From Unio delphinus (taxonomy: Eukaryota; Mollusca; Bivalvia; Unionida; Unionidae), in the NCBI GenBank assembly GCA_029339505.1, contig JAQISU010000022.1:20509001-20573000 (forward strand): a stretch of 64,000 nucleotides of DNA, written 5' to 3'. Below are positions 24,039 through 34,734 of this stretch, in pieces; the first letter of the stretch is position 1; each line of letters opens with the position of its first letter. The translations under genes were made by a program, and so were the position numbers. Under the pieces are notes generated by a model that had not been told where the DNA came from, searched no databases, and worked only from the letters and a program-made list of their open reading frames with translations.

Positions 24039-24646
24039 AAATTAATTATAAATACGGTCAATCCAATACGATATAGTGTCCGAGGATCTGATAAATTTAT
24101 AGTTATAAATCCGTGCGGGATAGCCTGAGCACCACTAAAGAAATTTTGAAATTTATTAAAATCTATATCACCGTCACACCAATATTGATAAATATTTTGT
24201 AGTGTGTATTTTCCAGTTCCGATAAATACGCACACTAAATTGCAATTTTCTCTGATTATACTTGGAATATGTGAAAATTTTTGAGTTACATATATCACCT
24301 CCGTGTTTTTGTGACGTCCTCGAGAAAATATTTTGGCAGGTTTTTTTCGTTGTTCCAACATTACATCGTCGTACACAACAAGCTTGTTAATTCTTCCATC
24401 CAAGTCTTCCACGGATGGCGCTTCGTCAATATCTGTGATAAACTCAACAACGTTTTCACCGGCAATTTCTGAAGCATTTTCGTTGTAATCTTTTAACACT
24501 TGATAACAATGCTGATCATCTACGCTCGGGGAAACTAAATATAATTTGTCCCAGGCCATATATTTCATTATCATTGTGAGCAACAATTGAGTTTTACCAC
24601 TTCCGGACGGTCCGATAATAATCATCCTGATAGAGTTTGGCAACAT
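24039..24646 (-). pseudogene. Virus packaging ATPase (FtsK/HerA, A32-like), copy A
   Basis: The minus-strand protein starts at the ATG at 24644-24646. It has a Walker A motif GPSGSGKT at residues 12-19 and Walker B VVYDD near residue 91. A later VIYVTQ segment is like the sensor/arginine-finger side of DNA-packaging ATPases. These enzymes pump viral DNA into the capsid. About 65% of residues appear to match copy B. The N-terminus is shorter than in B by about 19 codons because upstream codons are disrupted. The usual stop in the TIR is lost, so the open frame runs on through the TIR and into the foreign ORF1 to 23789. That 85-residue tail is a fossil chimera. Confidence 0.85.
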
Positions 24647-24728
24647 AGCGTGATGTTTTACTTGTTGTTTTTTTCTTTAACGCTGAGAAATCAATTACTT
24701 CCATTTGTTAATATAACAATATAATATT

Positions 24729-24896
24729 ATGGATCTATATTGTGTGAAATGTAAAAAGCGTACACCAACTATTGACCTGACAAATGTTACCACAAAAAAT
24801 AACCGAGAAGCGGTTGCTGGTAAGTGTGAGGAATGTGGGATAAAAAATATCGATTTGTTACAAAAAAAAGCGGTGGTGATATCGCCGCCAAGCTAG
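24729..24896 (+). CDS. Small zinc-ribbon protein, DUF5679-like, copy A
   Basis: A 55-codon frame starting MDLYCVKCKK with a second Cys pair (GKCEECGIK), so CxxC...CxxC. Length, the opening YCVKC and the spacing resemble the DUF5679 zinc ribbons found in large DNA viruses and phages (recognised from memory). It starts 83 bp from the divergent ATPase start and overlaps the beginning of the phospholipase gene. The C-terminus differs from copy B because of a shift near 24865. Role unknown. Confidence 0.6.
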   Translation: MDLYCVKCKKRTPTIDLTNVTTKNNREAVAGKCEECGIKNIDLLQKKAVVISPPS

Positions 24897-25227
24897 CTAA
24901 ACTCCCAGGAACGCCATGGGCAAAGTATCTAGGTGAAAAACACCTTCCGGATATAGTTATTGTGGACCAGGAACATGATTAGATATCAGACTTAATAGTC
25001 AAAATAATCCTAACCCGGGAGAAAATCCGATAAATGCGATTCATGAAGCGTGTCGGATGCATGGTATAGCTTACCGGAGCGGTGATTCACAACAACGTCA
25101 TCTCGGTGATGTGAAATTGATTCACGCGTTGAATTCTATCACTGATAAATCCTTCAAAGAAAAATTGGCTTCATGGTTAATAAAATCGGCGATGAAAGGT
25201 AAATTAATGATGGTTGCTGGTAATTAA
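24866..25227 (+). pseudogene. Parvovirus-type phospholipase A2-like protein, copy A
   Basis: Plus-strand sequence closely matching the intact 133-codon gene of copy B (50243-50644). The glycine-rich calcium loop region is broken by a one-base deletion near 24955 and a stop at the position after the loop (near 24980). The catalytic HD is reduced: the region around 25060 reads ACRMHGIAY where B has a His-Asp pair. The C-terminal helices and GAGN-like ending are still present, in a different frame from the calcium loop. Located between the zinc ribbon and the integrase as in B and C. Confidence 0.75.
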
Positions 25228-25234
25228 TAACAAC

Positions 25235-26166
25235 ATGGAATCTATGGATTATTCTCCGAGAGGATACTGGACGGGTAAAGCAGCAATCGGTAAACTCGCT
25301 AGTGCAGCAGCGGTGAAATATACTACAGCGGCTAACTGGTTATCTAAACAGGCGATATGGCAAATTTATCTACCACCGCCTAAACAAATTAACTACTCGC
25401 AGTTTGATGTGACCGTTCCTAATGAAGTTCATAATGCTGATATATTATTTCTGCCGCATGATGGTGTTTACAAATACGCGTTAAACGTAGTTGATGTTGC
25501 GAGTCGATACAAACAAGCAGAGCCGTTAAAAACAAAATCATCAACTGAAGTTGCTCTTGCGTTTGAAAGAATTTATCGACGCGGTCCTCTGCGCTGGCCA
25601 AATCTATTGCAAATTGATCCTGGCAAGGAATTTCAGGGTGCGGTTATATCAACAATGAAGCATCATAATACCGCGTTACGACGAGGACATACTGCACTAC
25701 ATCGCGATCAGCAATTGTTGAACGATTTAATCGCACACTTGCTGAGCGGTTTTTTGGATATCAATACGCGAAAGAATTCATCCAGGATAAACGATCTCGT
25801 GAATGGGTCAAGAGATTACCAGCTGTGATTACCGCGTTGAATAATGAGATTACTCGAACAATCAACATGAAACCTAACAACGCGATTAAAAAGAAGTATA
25901 TACCTGAAAAACCACAAAAAGATTTTTCAAAACAACCAATTCTCGGCAATGTCACTGTTAGGTTTTTATATGAACCAGGAGAGCTCGAAGGTGGCAAACA
26001 AAGAGCTACTGATCCTATTTGGAGTGTTACTGCACATAAATTATCAAGTATAACACGATCTACGGTTAGACCAGCAATCTATAGATTGGAATCAACTGGA
26101 TTTACTCGAGAACAATTACAAGTGATACCCGTGGATACTCAATTACCACCGCGTGGTCTTAACTAG
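25235..26166 (+). pseudogene. Retrovirus-like (rve) integrase, copy A
   Basis: Starts at the ATG at 25235 (MESMDYSPRGYW), seven bases after the phospholipase stop. The first catalytic Asp is in VVDVASRY and the second in LLQIDPGKEFQG. The third, Glu, is in IVERFNRTLAE, which lies in the next frame after a one-base shift near 25708-25712. The C-terminal part (25825-26166) is open and includes KDFSKQPILGN and ends PPRGLN. Polinton integrases of this kind insert the linear element with a short target duplication. The same shift is present in copy B. Confidence 0.85.
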
Positions 26167-26480
26167 CACCTATTTGTCTGTTGCATTCAAGTCAAGTCAG
26201 CATCACATTATCTCTGGTATGACCATGACCAATACTGCTATTTTTTCTGTCTACGGTAAATTGGCGTGGATCTTTATCCGACCAACGCCAACTCATTATA
26301 CAATTGAAACTCGCGCAGTGATTATTCTGTTGTTGTTTCAATGTAATTATTAATTCGGCATCAATATCATATTCTCTGTTATTTTTTTTTTATCCTGTTG
26401 TTTATAACCAGAGAGTTTTTTCTGATTATGTCAACGCTGACAATATCACTTATTGTAGTGTCATTATCATCTAAAACTAC
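26167..26480. other. Convergent intergenic region, copy A
   Basis: Between the 3' ends of integrase and polymerase-helicase genes. A 66-codon open frame (to 26353) is preserved in copy B (51611-51785), but the DNA is similarly conserved, so coding is unproven. Confidence 0.4.
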
Positions 26481-26483
26481 TCT

Positions 26484-28995
26484 TCAAAGTTGATTTATTC
26501 TTCGTACTCTGGACACTGCTAGATAAACTAAATTCGACCACTCGATGTGATTATCTATGATCAAAACAACTGTATCGGATATAGTTAATACCTGCGAAGA
26601 ATGTATCGTCGCTGCGTAACCTAGCGTCCATGGGGATTTATCAGCACGCAATGCATCCTCGACGACGCTGATATCAACCAGCACGATTTCATTTAACACT
26701 AAATTCTGCTTTTCACGATCTCCGGGAATATCAACTTCGATATTCTGTCTTCATGTATCCAAAGGCCTATAACAGAGCGGCACTGGAAGTGTTGCAAATT
26801 TTTCTTATGCAATTCAAATAATTTCATCTGAAGTGTGTCTCTGACTATCTTTCTGATATATGGTTGCTTTTCAAATATTTATCTTCAATCGTAACATCTG
26901 CTGATTTGATATAATCATGCAGCATTTCCTTTTTAATTCTCCACGATCCCCAACTCTCGTCAGAATTTGTGAACTTGGCCACTGCTTCGCGGTGTTTCGC
27001 GTTTATATAAAATGAATCAGTGGGTACTCTAACTGCAGTGTCAGGAAATCTATTTATCATCGAAAATAGATTAATAAAAGCATAAGCCAGCATAGACGCC
27101 CTCAAATGTGTTTACTGAACACTGTATCCATCGTTGTAAGTAACAATTGTACCCAATTTGGTTCCATCAGACAAGAAAGCGTCTTTACGATCGGCGTATT
27201 TTCCCCTTTGATGCTACATCCGCGATTATAAAATCGTATTCGACGCTATCTATAATCAACCGTGAAGAATATCTTGTATTGTCGTATTTTCCACCCTGAT
27301 TGAACTTACCAATTATTCTTCTACCAAGATCTTTTGCTTGTTTGTTTCTAACTTCAAATATCTGTTGGACCATTGCAAGATATATTCTTCGTCAAGGGAC
27401 GGGAATTGTTTTTGTTTTCGTTGATTATACTATCTAGACTATCGGGTTGTGGTAACCAAACTTCAATCTGCGTTCGATATGATATAATTGCTTCACTGAC
27501 AATCAGCGATATTAGCATGCTACAATCAATCATCTACCGTAATAGCACTATTGGCACCCAGTGCTTTTCAGACATGTGTCTACCAATCCAAACATAACAA
27601 CACGGATGAAGTCCTGTAGCTAATTCAAAAGATACAGCACGAGTGAATCCAGTTAAATCAAAATCAGGTAACGGTCCATTAATCGCAACGCGGGTCATTT
27701 CATGTGTGGGATGTCCAAATCGTTTAAAATATCTAGCGGCTTCTCCCTACCCGTGAAAACTCCCAGAATAACATGCGACCATGTCAACGGAAATAATATG
27801 TTCGCGGTCATGTTTTGTATTCCATAATCCGCCATGACCATATTCAACGCAGCTCAATTTGATATCCACGAGTTTTTCTCTTTCGCAAAATCAGCTGCAA
27901 CAGATGGAATTGTAAAACAATTTGTTTATAATTGTTCGTTATCGTCCGTTGAAAATTCATTAGTGATTTTTCTCATCGCGGAGTTCAACGCTTCAGTGCG
28001 GTATAATTCGCATTTGGGTCTTACAAATTGATCAAAACCCCGTTTTCAAAACTGTGTAGTAACCACACCGACACAGGATCATTTTTACTTAGCTGGTAAA
28101 TAAAATCAAATAATTTTTCCTCAGAGAAATCCTTCGCGAACTCTTCAGGTATATATTATATAGTTCTATCCCGTGGGAATATTGTTATCGCGGATGTAAT
28201 TGCGTGTTCGTTATCATCAATAATTTTAATTGGATCTCCTCTTGATTTATATTTCGCTGAGTATAATTCTTTTCCGGTTATCGTCGTTACCGATATTGGA
28301 AATTTTAGTATTCGTTCCAACGTTGCCAAGTCTTGAATTGTTGCTCCGTACTTCCTCACGGTCAATCCCCATTCGTTTATTTTTTGAGTCTTAGATCAGT
28401 CAATTTGTTCCCCCCGGGATGCATTTGTGAAGTGTTCTATTACTTGTTCTGCTACACAATTCATTTTTGACGAAGTCGACAGCGACATTTTCATAGGTGC
28501 TAGTTTTGCAATATCAGGATTATCATTTAGATTCTGTAAATAACTGCTGTTACGGGATAAGCTATCTCGTAATATGGTCTATCAATCCCGGTCAACATCC
28601 CCGGGATAGAATCACGACTCACAGTAACAGTTTTTAAATTCTCAAGATTGGTTTCGATTTATCTGCGATAATCCATTTTTCGCCTCCCTCCTCTTATGCC
28701 ATTTTAACAAATTTCACTCTAAAGAAATACTTTTTACCCCAAGATGTGAAATTATCGCGGCTGCTTTTTTGTCGTTCATGGTAGCATCGACATCAACATC
28801 ATCATCAATAATTCGAGATGTTGACCAACAATGAGATGCTCCATCGCGTTTGAATTCATTAAAACAATTACGAATTTTACGTATCACGGTTCGGTATTCC
28901 ATTAGACTCTTTGGTGTATCAGTGTATACTCTATCGAGATTGAATTTAACATTTTTCCAAGGTGTAATTTTCGATAATCTATCGAATCCTTTCAT
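26484..28995 (-). pseudogene. DNA polymerase B-SF1 helicase fusion gene, copy A (helicase core deleted)
   Basis: Starts at 28995 (MKGFDRLSKITPWKN). A conserved region TIQDLATLERILK lies at 28335-28300. Motif A of family B polymerases appears as ISVDMVACYS near 27800-27770. A conserved block GFTRAVSFELATGLH follows near 27640. Motif C is RVPTDSFYI near 27030, where YxDTDS would be expected. Downstream come KIVRDTLQMKLFE and the SF1 helicase motif V/VI region (GYAATIHSSQ, NLVYLAVSRVRR) at 26630-26500. The helicase motif II region present in copy B is deleted here. Many frameshifts and stops. The gene lies divergent from the Cys-rich gene with 38 bp between starts. Confidence 0.7.
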
Positions 28996-29033
28996 GGTAT
29001 AATTAAAACAAGTAATAGAGAGTTCATTATATA

Positions 29034-29232
29034 ATGAATCATTGCAAATGGCTTATGATTGGATCAGTAACCTACGGTGTGGGGTAGGGGTTAGAGGAAT
29101 ATCACAGTTGTGTCTCGGCTGTGGCGGTAAGAGATACAGAGAGTTGAAGCGCTATTATGATAAACGAGCTAAGAACTCCATCAATGACTCTACCTCTGAT
29201 TGTGTCGTTGACTCTGTCAATGACAAATTATA
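29034..29232 (+). pseudogene. Cys-rich zinc-binding-like protein, copy A
   Basis: Starts MNHCKWLMIGSVT as in copy B, then loses about 85 bp that in B encode the first Cys cluster, shifting the frame. The second cluster (LRCGVGVRG, CLGCGGKRYREL) remains in another frame. Function unknown. Confidence 0.6.
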
Positions 29233-29317
29233 AGAACTCCTCAAGATTACATTGGAATATTTCTCAAGTAGGAATTCAACCAAATAATAAATTAGACAAA
29301 AAGTATTTAGTATATAA

Positions 29318-29802
29318 ATGGACCAAGAATTTCAACCACATCCCGTGATTGCAAACTATGAGGCATCCAGTGACGGTATTGTCAGAAACCGTAGACTGAA
29401 GAAGCCAGTTGGTGCTGACAATGGTATGGGGTATTTGGTGTTTAGAGCTGGAGGAAAAATGCATCTCAATCACAGAATCGCATACGAGTGTTTCCATGGA
29501 TTGATCGAAGATGGTTTTGTTATTGATCACTTAAATGCTATTAGGACTGATAAAATCTACAAGCTGTTACACAGAGTGAGAATAACAAACGAGGAGGAAC
29601 TGGTACTTATAAATCAACTGGGAAGAGACCTGTAAAATCATTTAATACGGCAAGTAACGAAAAAATGGTATTCCAATCAATGTATAAAGCCGGAAAATAT
29701 TTTGATATTTGTTTGTCCTCAGTACGATGCGTTGCAGAGAATATAACCAAGACAGCGATTTTCAGAAAAAATAGACAAAGGTTTCAATTTTCATACGCCT
29801 GA
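29318..29802 (+). pseudogene. HNH endonuclease, NUMOD4/HNH/NUMOD1 type, copy A
   Basis: The open frame begins MDQEFQPHPVIANYEAS; a VRNRRLKKPVG block resembles the NUMOD4 strand. The HNH core is HRIAYECFHGL...FVIDHLNAI. A frameshift near 29560 breaks it, and the C-terminal segment KYFDICLSSVRCVAEN at about 29690-29745 looks like a NUMOD1 helix-turn-helix. Such proteins are homing-type nucleases known from phages and large DNA viruses. The Asn position after the central strand reads HLNAI, and the downstream NLxxxT region is damaged. Confidence 0.75.
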
Positions 29803-30387
29803 ATCATATTTTTGCATTATTGTATATAACTCTTGTGGGTATGTGTACGGCTTATGAAAGAGTTATCGATCTCAATGGATTCTGTCACCTGATTTCGATA
29901 TGGGACTTTTCTGATTGGTTGATTTCGCTGTCATGATTCTCAACAAAGATATAATCAGTTGGGAGAATTATCTGTTTTGTAAGAAAACGAATCAAATACA
30001 TAGTCTTTACAAATAGTTGTATTCTTTTTTTAGTATTTTTTTCTGGGTATTCAGTCTTGCTTCAGCGTTGTCAATGATCAGTATTAAACACATGAAAGAA
30101 TAAAATCGCACACCTCTGTGTTCTGTTTTCATGTATAAACAGCTTATTTACCATATCGTCTGTTATATTATTGGGTGTTTTAAGTGTCGAAAATCATACA
30201 TGAATAATCATACAAACCACGCACAATCCACGGTGTGTGGGTACTTTTTGTATTCATACAACCTGGGATTTTATCTGGGTCGTATGGTTCTTCACGTATG
30301 AATGTAGACCCGTCCCCGTCATAGTATATATCCATTGGCATTTATCATTCATTCATTCATTGTATAATACCATACCACCATTGACGT
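29803..30387. other. Intergenic region of copy A, nothing specific
   Basis: AT-rich, with a short CATT tandem near 30347-30360 leading into the arrays that follow. Confidence 0.4.
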
Positions 30388-30549
30388 CATTCATTGTGTA
30401 TACAATCGCCACTCGGATTGGGGTTGTATTGTGCCGTCCATTCATCGTGTACAATCGCCATATACACTCGGATTGGGGTTGTATTGTGCCGTCCATTCAT
30501 CGTGTACAATCGCCATATACACTCGAATTGGGATTGTATTGTGCTTTCT
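30388..30549. repeat. Tandem repeat, 55-bp unit x3
   Basis: Units start at 30388, 30439 and 30494 with CATTCATCGTGTACAATCGC; the first is shorter by 4 bp. Absent from copy B. Confidence 0.9.
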
Positions 30550-30550
30550 T

Positions 30551-30826
30551 TAAATAATTATATATGTATGCATAGAAACTACCCTAATGAAACGGTTGTA
30601 ACGGCATTGTGCTGTCCTTAATCAAGTATATATGTATGCCTAGAAACTACCCTAATGAAACTGTTGTAACGGCATTGTGCTGTCCTTAATTAAGTATATA
30701 TGTATGCCTAGAAACTACCCTAATGAAACTGTTGTAACGGCATTGCGTTGTCCTTAATTAAGTATATATGTATGCCTAGAAACTACCCTAATGAAACGGT
30801 TGTAACGGCATTGTACTGTCTAAAAA
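30551..30826. repeat. Tandem repeat, 68-bp unit x4
   Basis: Units start at 30551, 30619, 30687 and 30755; each contains TATATGTATGCCTAGAAACT and GTTGTAACGGCATTG. Absent from copy B at the matching place (54300-54650). Confidence 0.95.
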
Positions 30827-30883
30827 AGTGTCAAAATTGACCCCCAATTTTTTTTTGTATTAGAAATATATAATTTTTATAAT

Positions 30884-31239
30884 ATGAGTTCTGAAAATAT
30901 CAATGAGATTATAACTGAATTAACAAATCTGAAAAATCAAAAAATACAATTATCAGATGGTTTAAACTGTGGTCAAATTATGTCAGATTTTCAGGATATC
31001 GAGTTCGCTATTATGAGCAATAAATATGTATTGCCAAAAAGTATGCATTAATTAAACGAGTTCAGAATTCTATCCGTGACTCTCTTGTATGTTGTGAAGA
31101 TATTCGTGTGTTTGTCCCGTTATTTACTATCGTTGAAAGGGTAAGAAGATCTTTTGGGCAGGAGTATGAAACTAAAAGGATGATCAATTCAAAAGTTAGG
31201 GATATAAAGGCGTTAATCCAGAATGAAAATACCCTTTAA
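30884..31239 (+). pseudogene. Small conserved protein next to HNH gene, copy A
   Basis: Starts MSSENINEIITELTNLKNQ; matches 54657-55044 of copy B along its full length. One frameshift near 31040. Helical, charged, with a central VFVPLFTIVE-type segment seen in the second frame. I do not recognise the family. Confidence 0.6.
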
Positions 31240-32363
31240 GAGCCTCTGTTGTATAAACTGTGTAAAATACTTCACTGTTTGAACAGGTAACAGACATGTA
31301 TAAATACTTGTTGGACACGGTATTGTATCACAATACAAGTATGTGTGCGTTCAACCAACAAGGTAGTTTTAGTCAACAAACAATAGCGGTGAAATTCTAT
31401 ACTGGCTGCGCAATCAATGAATGTGTTTAGTACCAGGAAGTTGTAACTTGTTACAGTAAAATAAAATTATTACTGAAATATTTTTTTGTCATCATTGACT
31501 GACTTTGGCCATTTTTTTGACCATTTGGGCCATTTTTTTGTCTGATTTTACCCATTTTTGACCATTGTTGAGGGTAAAAACCCCCGGATTTCATTTAGAG
31601 AAAATCAACTTTGTAATGAAATTTTCATCGAGGACAATTAAAAAATGGTCAAAAATGGCCAAAATGGTAAAAAAAAAAATCAACAAAAATAGACAAAAAA
31701 CGAAAAGTTATTACTAAAAAAAAACATCGGTTAAAACCCGCGGATTTCATTTAAATAAATCGTAAATTTAGAAAATCAACTTTGTAATGAAAATCTTCGA
31801 TTTTCCATTTTCAATGATTGAGTCATTTGGTTGGGTCGTTTTAGTTATTGAAATTAAATCTTCGATTGAAAATCCTATGGGTTTTCACTTTCAGATTCAG
31901 GTTAGTACTCTCAGTAACTCGTCAACGCGCAAGCAAGAATGGACATACTGCATAATTTGATCGTAGTTACAACTAATCGTTGTTATAGTATTCTCTTGCC
32001 GTTGTTGCACTCGGTCTTCGGTGAGTAGAAATTTATCATCGTCGCCGAGGTTCAACGTGAAAATCCGTAGGTGAAAATCCTAACGATGCTTCATTGAAAT
32101 TGCTTTTGCAATGAAAAATTTCCCTGATTGCGTTTTCGAGTTTATGTTTCTCGTAAATAACTATTCGCGTATGATGATACATATTATTGCAAAAGTCTAC
32201 ATGCTTCTAAATTGCAAGTGTGAAGCATCCATAGGATTTTCCTGAAAACTCTTCGAGTTTTGATTGAGAGTCTATGACGAAAATCGTTTACGATTTCACA
32301 TCTAACGTTATTTGTAATTGTTCCCCTCGAAGATCAATCAAGGAAAACTTCTGGTCGGTTATT
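31240..32363. other. Non-coding junction between left module and inverted structural module, copy A
   Basis: Contains inverted repeats (TTTTTGACCATTTGGGCCA-type at 31515-31545 against TGGTCAAAAATGGCC at about 31646-31661). A direct repeat (CGGATTTCATTTARA...GAAAATCAACTTTGTAATGAAA) occurs at 31585-31622 and 31740-31792. Several short hairpins of the type GAAAATC...GATTTTC are present. No coding sequence seen. Confidence 0.7.
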
Positions 32364-34300
32364 CTAAAATTCATCCTCGTGATAAGGATGTTGGTTGGTT
32401 TCCAAGTATGTTAAATGAGGTGGATTCATCACGATTAAACTCCCCGGGGAAACATTTGGGGAAAACGTATATAGGATGTATCCGAGATCAGCGTTATCTG
32501 ATTTTGATACGTCAACGGCATAACTACCTAACACTGCATCACAAATAAAGTGTATGGCAATCGTGGATGATATATCAACGTTGCCGGGTGATCTGTGTTT
32601 GTTGTTATTGAATACTGAATTATTCCACCGTAGAATTTCCGTGGGGGGGGGATTCATTTTAAACCATAGCGCGTGAATTTGTGGGAAAAAATTGTCAATG
32701 AGATCTCGTAGTGATTTCTTCATCGCTGGTACATCCCATCCTGGAAATTTCATAAAGACTAAATCTAAATCAGTGCGTGAAAATACTTTTTTGAATTTTT
32801 CTTTGGAAGCGCTTTTATCTTCGTACACCAACGAGAGTAATCTATCGTTGAGATAATTCATATCGGAGATAATTTGATTCAGTTGTTGTTGTTGTTGTTG
32901 TTGTTTGATTGTCCCACTTGAAGTTGTTAAATCGAGTAACAGAGATCGTTGTAGATAATCTCGAAGCTGGTTTAGCTTTGTTTGAAATAATTGTTTCATC
33001 GCGTTGAAGATCACAAGTAAACATTTCTCTGTTACTACAAATACACCTTGAGCGCCAAGAGCAAATCGCCATATTATTCTACCATACTCGTTGTATTCGT
33101 ATTTTCCAAGTGCATCAGATTCTCTTCCGTCGTAGACATCATATGAAAACTTTTGATAGATATCACTAGCACGTAGAAAATTAATGTCAAAATTGTAATG
33201 CAACTTGGGATCTTGATCGGGTAATTCATCAGTGAAGAAATCAGATTTTTTAGTTTCAGGTAACTGAAAATGAACCACAGGAAGACTATTCAACCATGAT
33301 TCGTTGATCCGTGGGAAGAATTCGTCGATGGTATCGCTGAGTTTTTGGCGCATCCATGGTACATTATATCCTGGAAACTTAAAATCGGGGATATCCTCAA
33401 CGCGGTTTTTATGCCTTACTGCAAACAATGATCTCGTTGAAGGATTATTATCAGTTAAAAAAACTTGAATAACTCGCAAATTAAATTCATCCATGTCAGC
33501 GATAATTTTATTACACACTTCCATGTACTCGATAACGCTATCTCGGTCAGGTGGAATTGTACTAATTGCTGTTACAATATAACCTCCAAATCGCTCAAAA
33601 TCGCTATTCATCTCTGTGAACTCTCTAGTAACAAGTCATTCATCTATTTTAAGATAATCAGTATGGGTTTCCGCTAGTGTTCTTAAATCATTAAGAAAAC
33701 TATCTAATGATAACGGATATGTTAATTTAGGAATACTTCTACCAAGAACATCGCCATCAAAACCGTGATAATCTTGTTTCGTGGAAATAAAGTCGGATTT
33801 TAATGGCTCGCGTGGTAGATCTTTTATATCAACGGTGCCCGGGATATACTCAGGCCAACCTAACAAGGTTCTAATTGAGCTATTGTATATATCCACTGCG
33901 TAATTAGGTGAATTTATCTCGATGGTTGTTGATAACAGCGGTTCATGTCCGTGTATTTCAATGGGAGATTTATCAGGTCCATCTTCGACGTGAATTATAT
34001 TTTTTCCTGTGATTGCTTCAATGGAACTTTTAATCTCCGTGTTGATATCTTCGATGTCATATGCGCCAGCGGGTAAGTGTAATGTGTGCTATTCTGGTTC
34101 ACCTGCGGTACCAACGGTACTGCCATCTGGTTGACTTCATTTTTATACGAGAATGTAAAACTGTTATTGGGTGGTTTATCATTAAATGGTTCCGATCTGA
34201 CATTAGTCCAACTGTAGTATCATCTTAATTGCGTTAACGCTATCTCGGATGCTACCAACGGAGGGTTAAATTCAACGCTGAACTCTGGTGTTTTCGTTAC
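32364..34300 (-). pseudogene. Penton/vertex-like virion protein with C-terminal jelly-roll-like end, copy A
   Basis: The minus-strand sequence begins near 34300 overlapping the end of the membrane-protein gene, passes through decayed frames (FSVEFNPP and a YNSF-type block near 34230), a 33896-33636 frame (SSIRTLLGWP), and a 415-codon open frame from 33611 to 32364. The 415-residue part contains two related blocks (DFKFPGYNVPWMRQKLSDTI and a copy beginning FMKFPGWDVPAMKKSLRDLI), so it has an internal duplication. The C-terminal block IAIHFICDAVLGSYAV and GYILYTFSP matches 62032-62322 of copy B. From its position last in the structural cluster and its strand-rich C-terminus I infer a capsid vertex or fibre-base protein; it could equally be another minor virion protein. 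Confidence 0.5.
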
Positions 34301-34715
34301 CAGTGATATCAATTTTGTTTTCCCCGGAGTGGTATTTTCCGCTATTCGTTGAAGCAGGTCTTGTGACATTATTACTATTATTGTCGTGCTCTAATTTTGG
34401 CATCATTGAATCATACAACCGAACCATCTTCGAGAATTCATCATCGGATATAAATGTATCATCGAGCGACGAGGAAATCATCGCGGATAATTGAGAGTAT
34501 GCATTGGATACTGTAGCGAGTTTAACAACGTAATCGTGTAGTTTTCGCTGGGAACAAGATATTTTTTTGTTATTATTGATAACACCCGCGATGGTTGTCG
34601 CCGCAGATATACAAATTGCAACAGCGATCGGGGCAACCATTGTAACCGAAGATAGTATAATACCAGCACCAGTTATTACACCAGATACCGAGTACAATTT
34701 CAATTGAAACGGCAA
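34272..34715 (-). pseudogene. Two-helix membrane protein, copy A
   Basis: A 147-codon frame matching residues about 45-185 of the copy B protein (60374-60931). It has two adjacent hydrophobic segments (SVSGVITGAGIILSSVTMVA and PIAVAICISAATTIAGVI), a basic stretch and a C-terminal DDTFISDDEFSKMV block. The N-terminal 45 residues present in B are missing; the upstream sequence is AAAATCCTATGAATTTTC, a hairpin seen elsewhere in the element. Confidence 0.65.
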
Positions 34716-34734
34716 GTAAAAATCCTATGAATTT

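Noticed and set aside
26153..26353. Small gene after integrase
   Set aside because: Begins at GTG inside the integrase end; conservation in copy B is no higher than in surrounding non-coding DNA.
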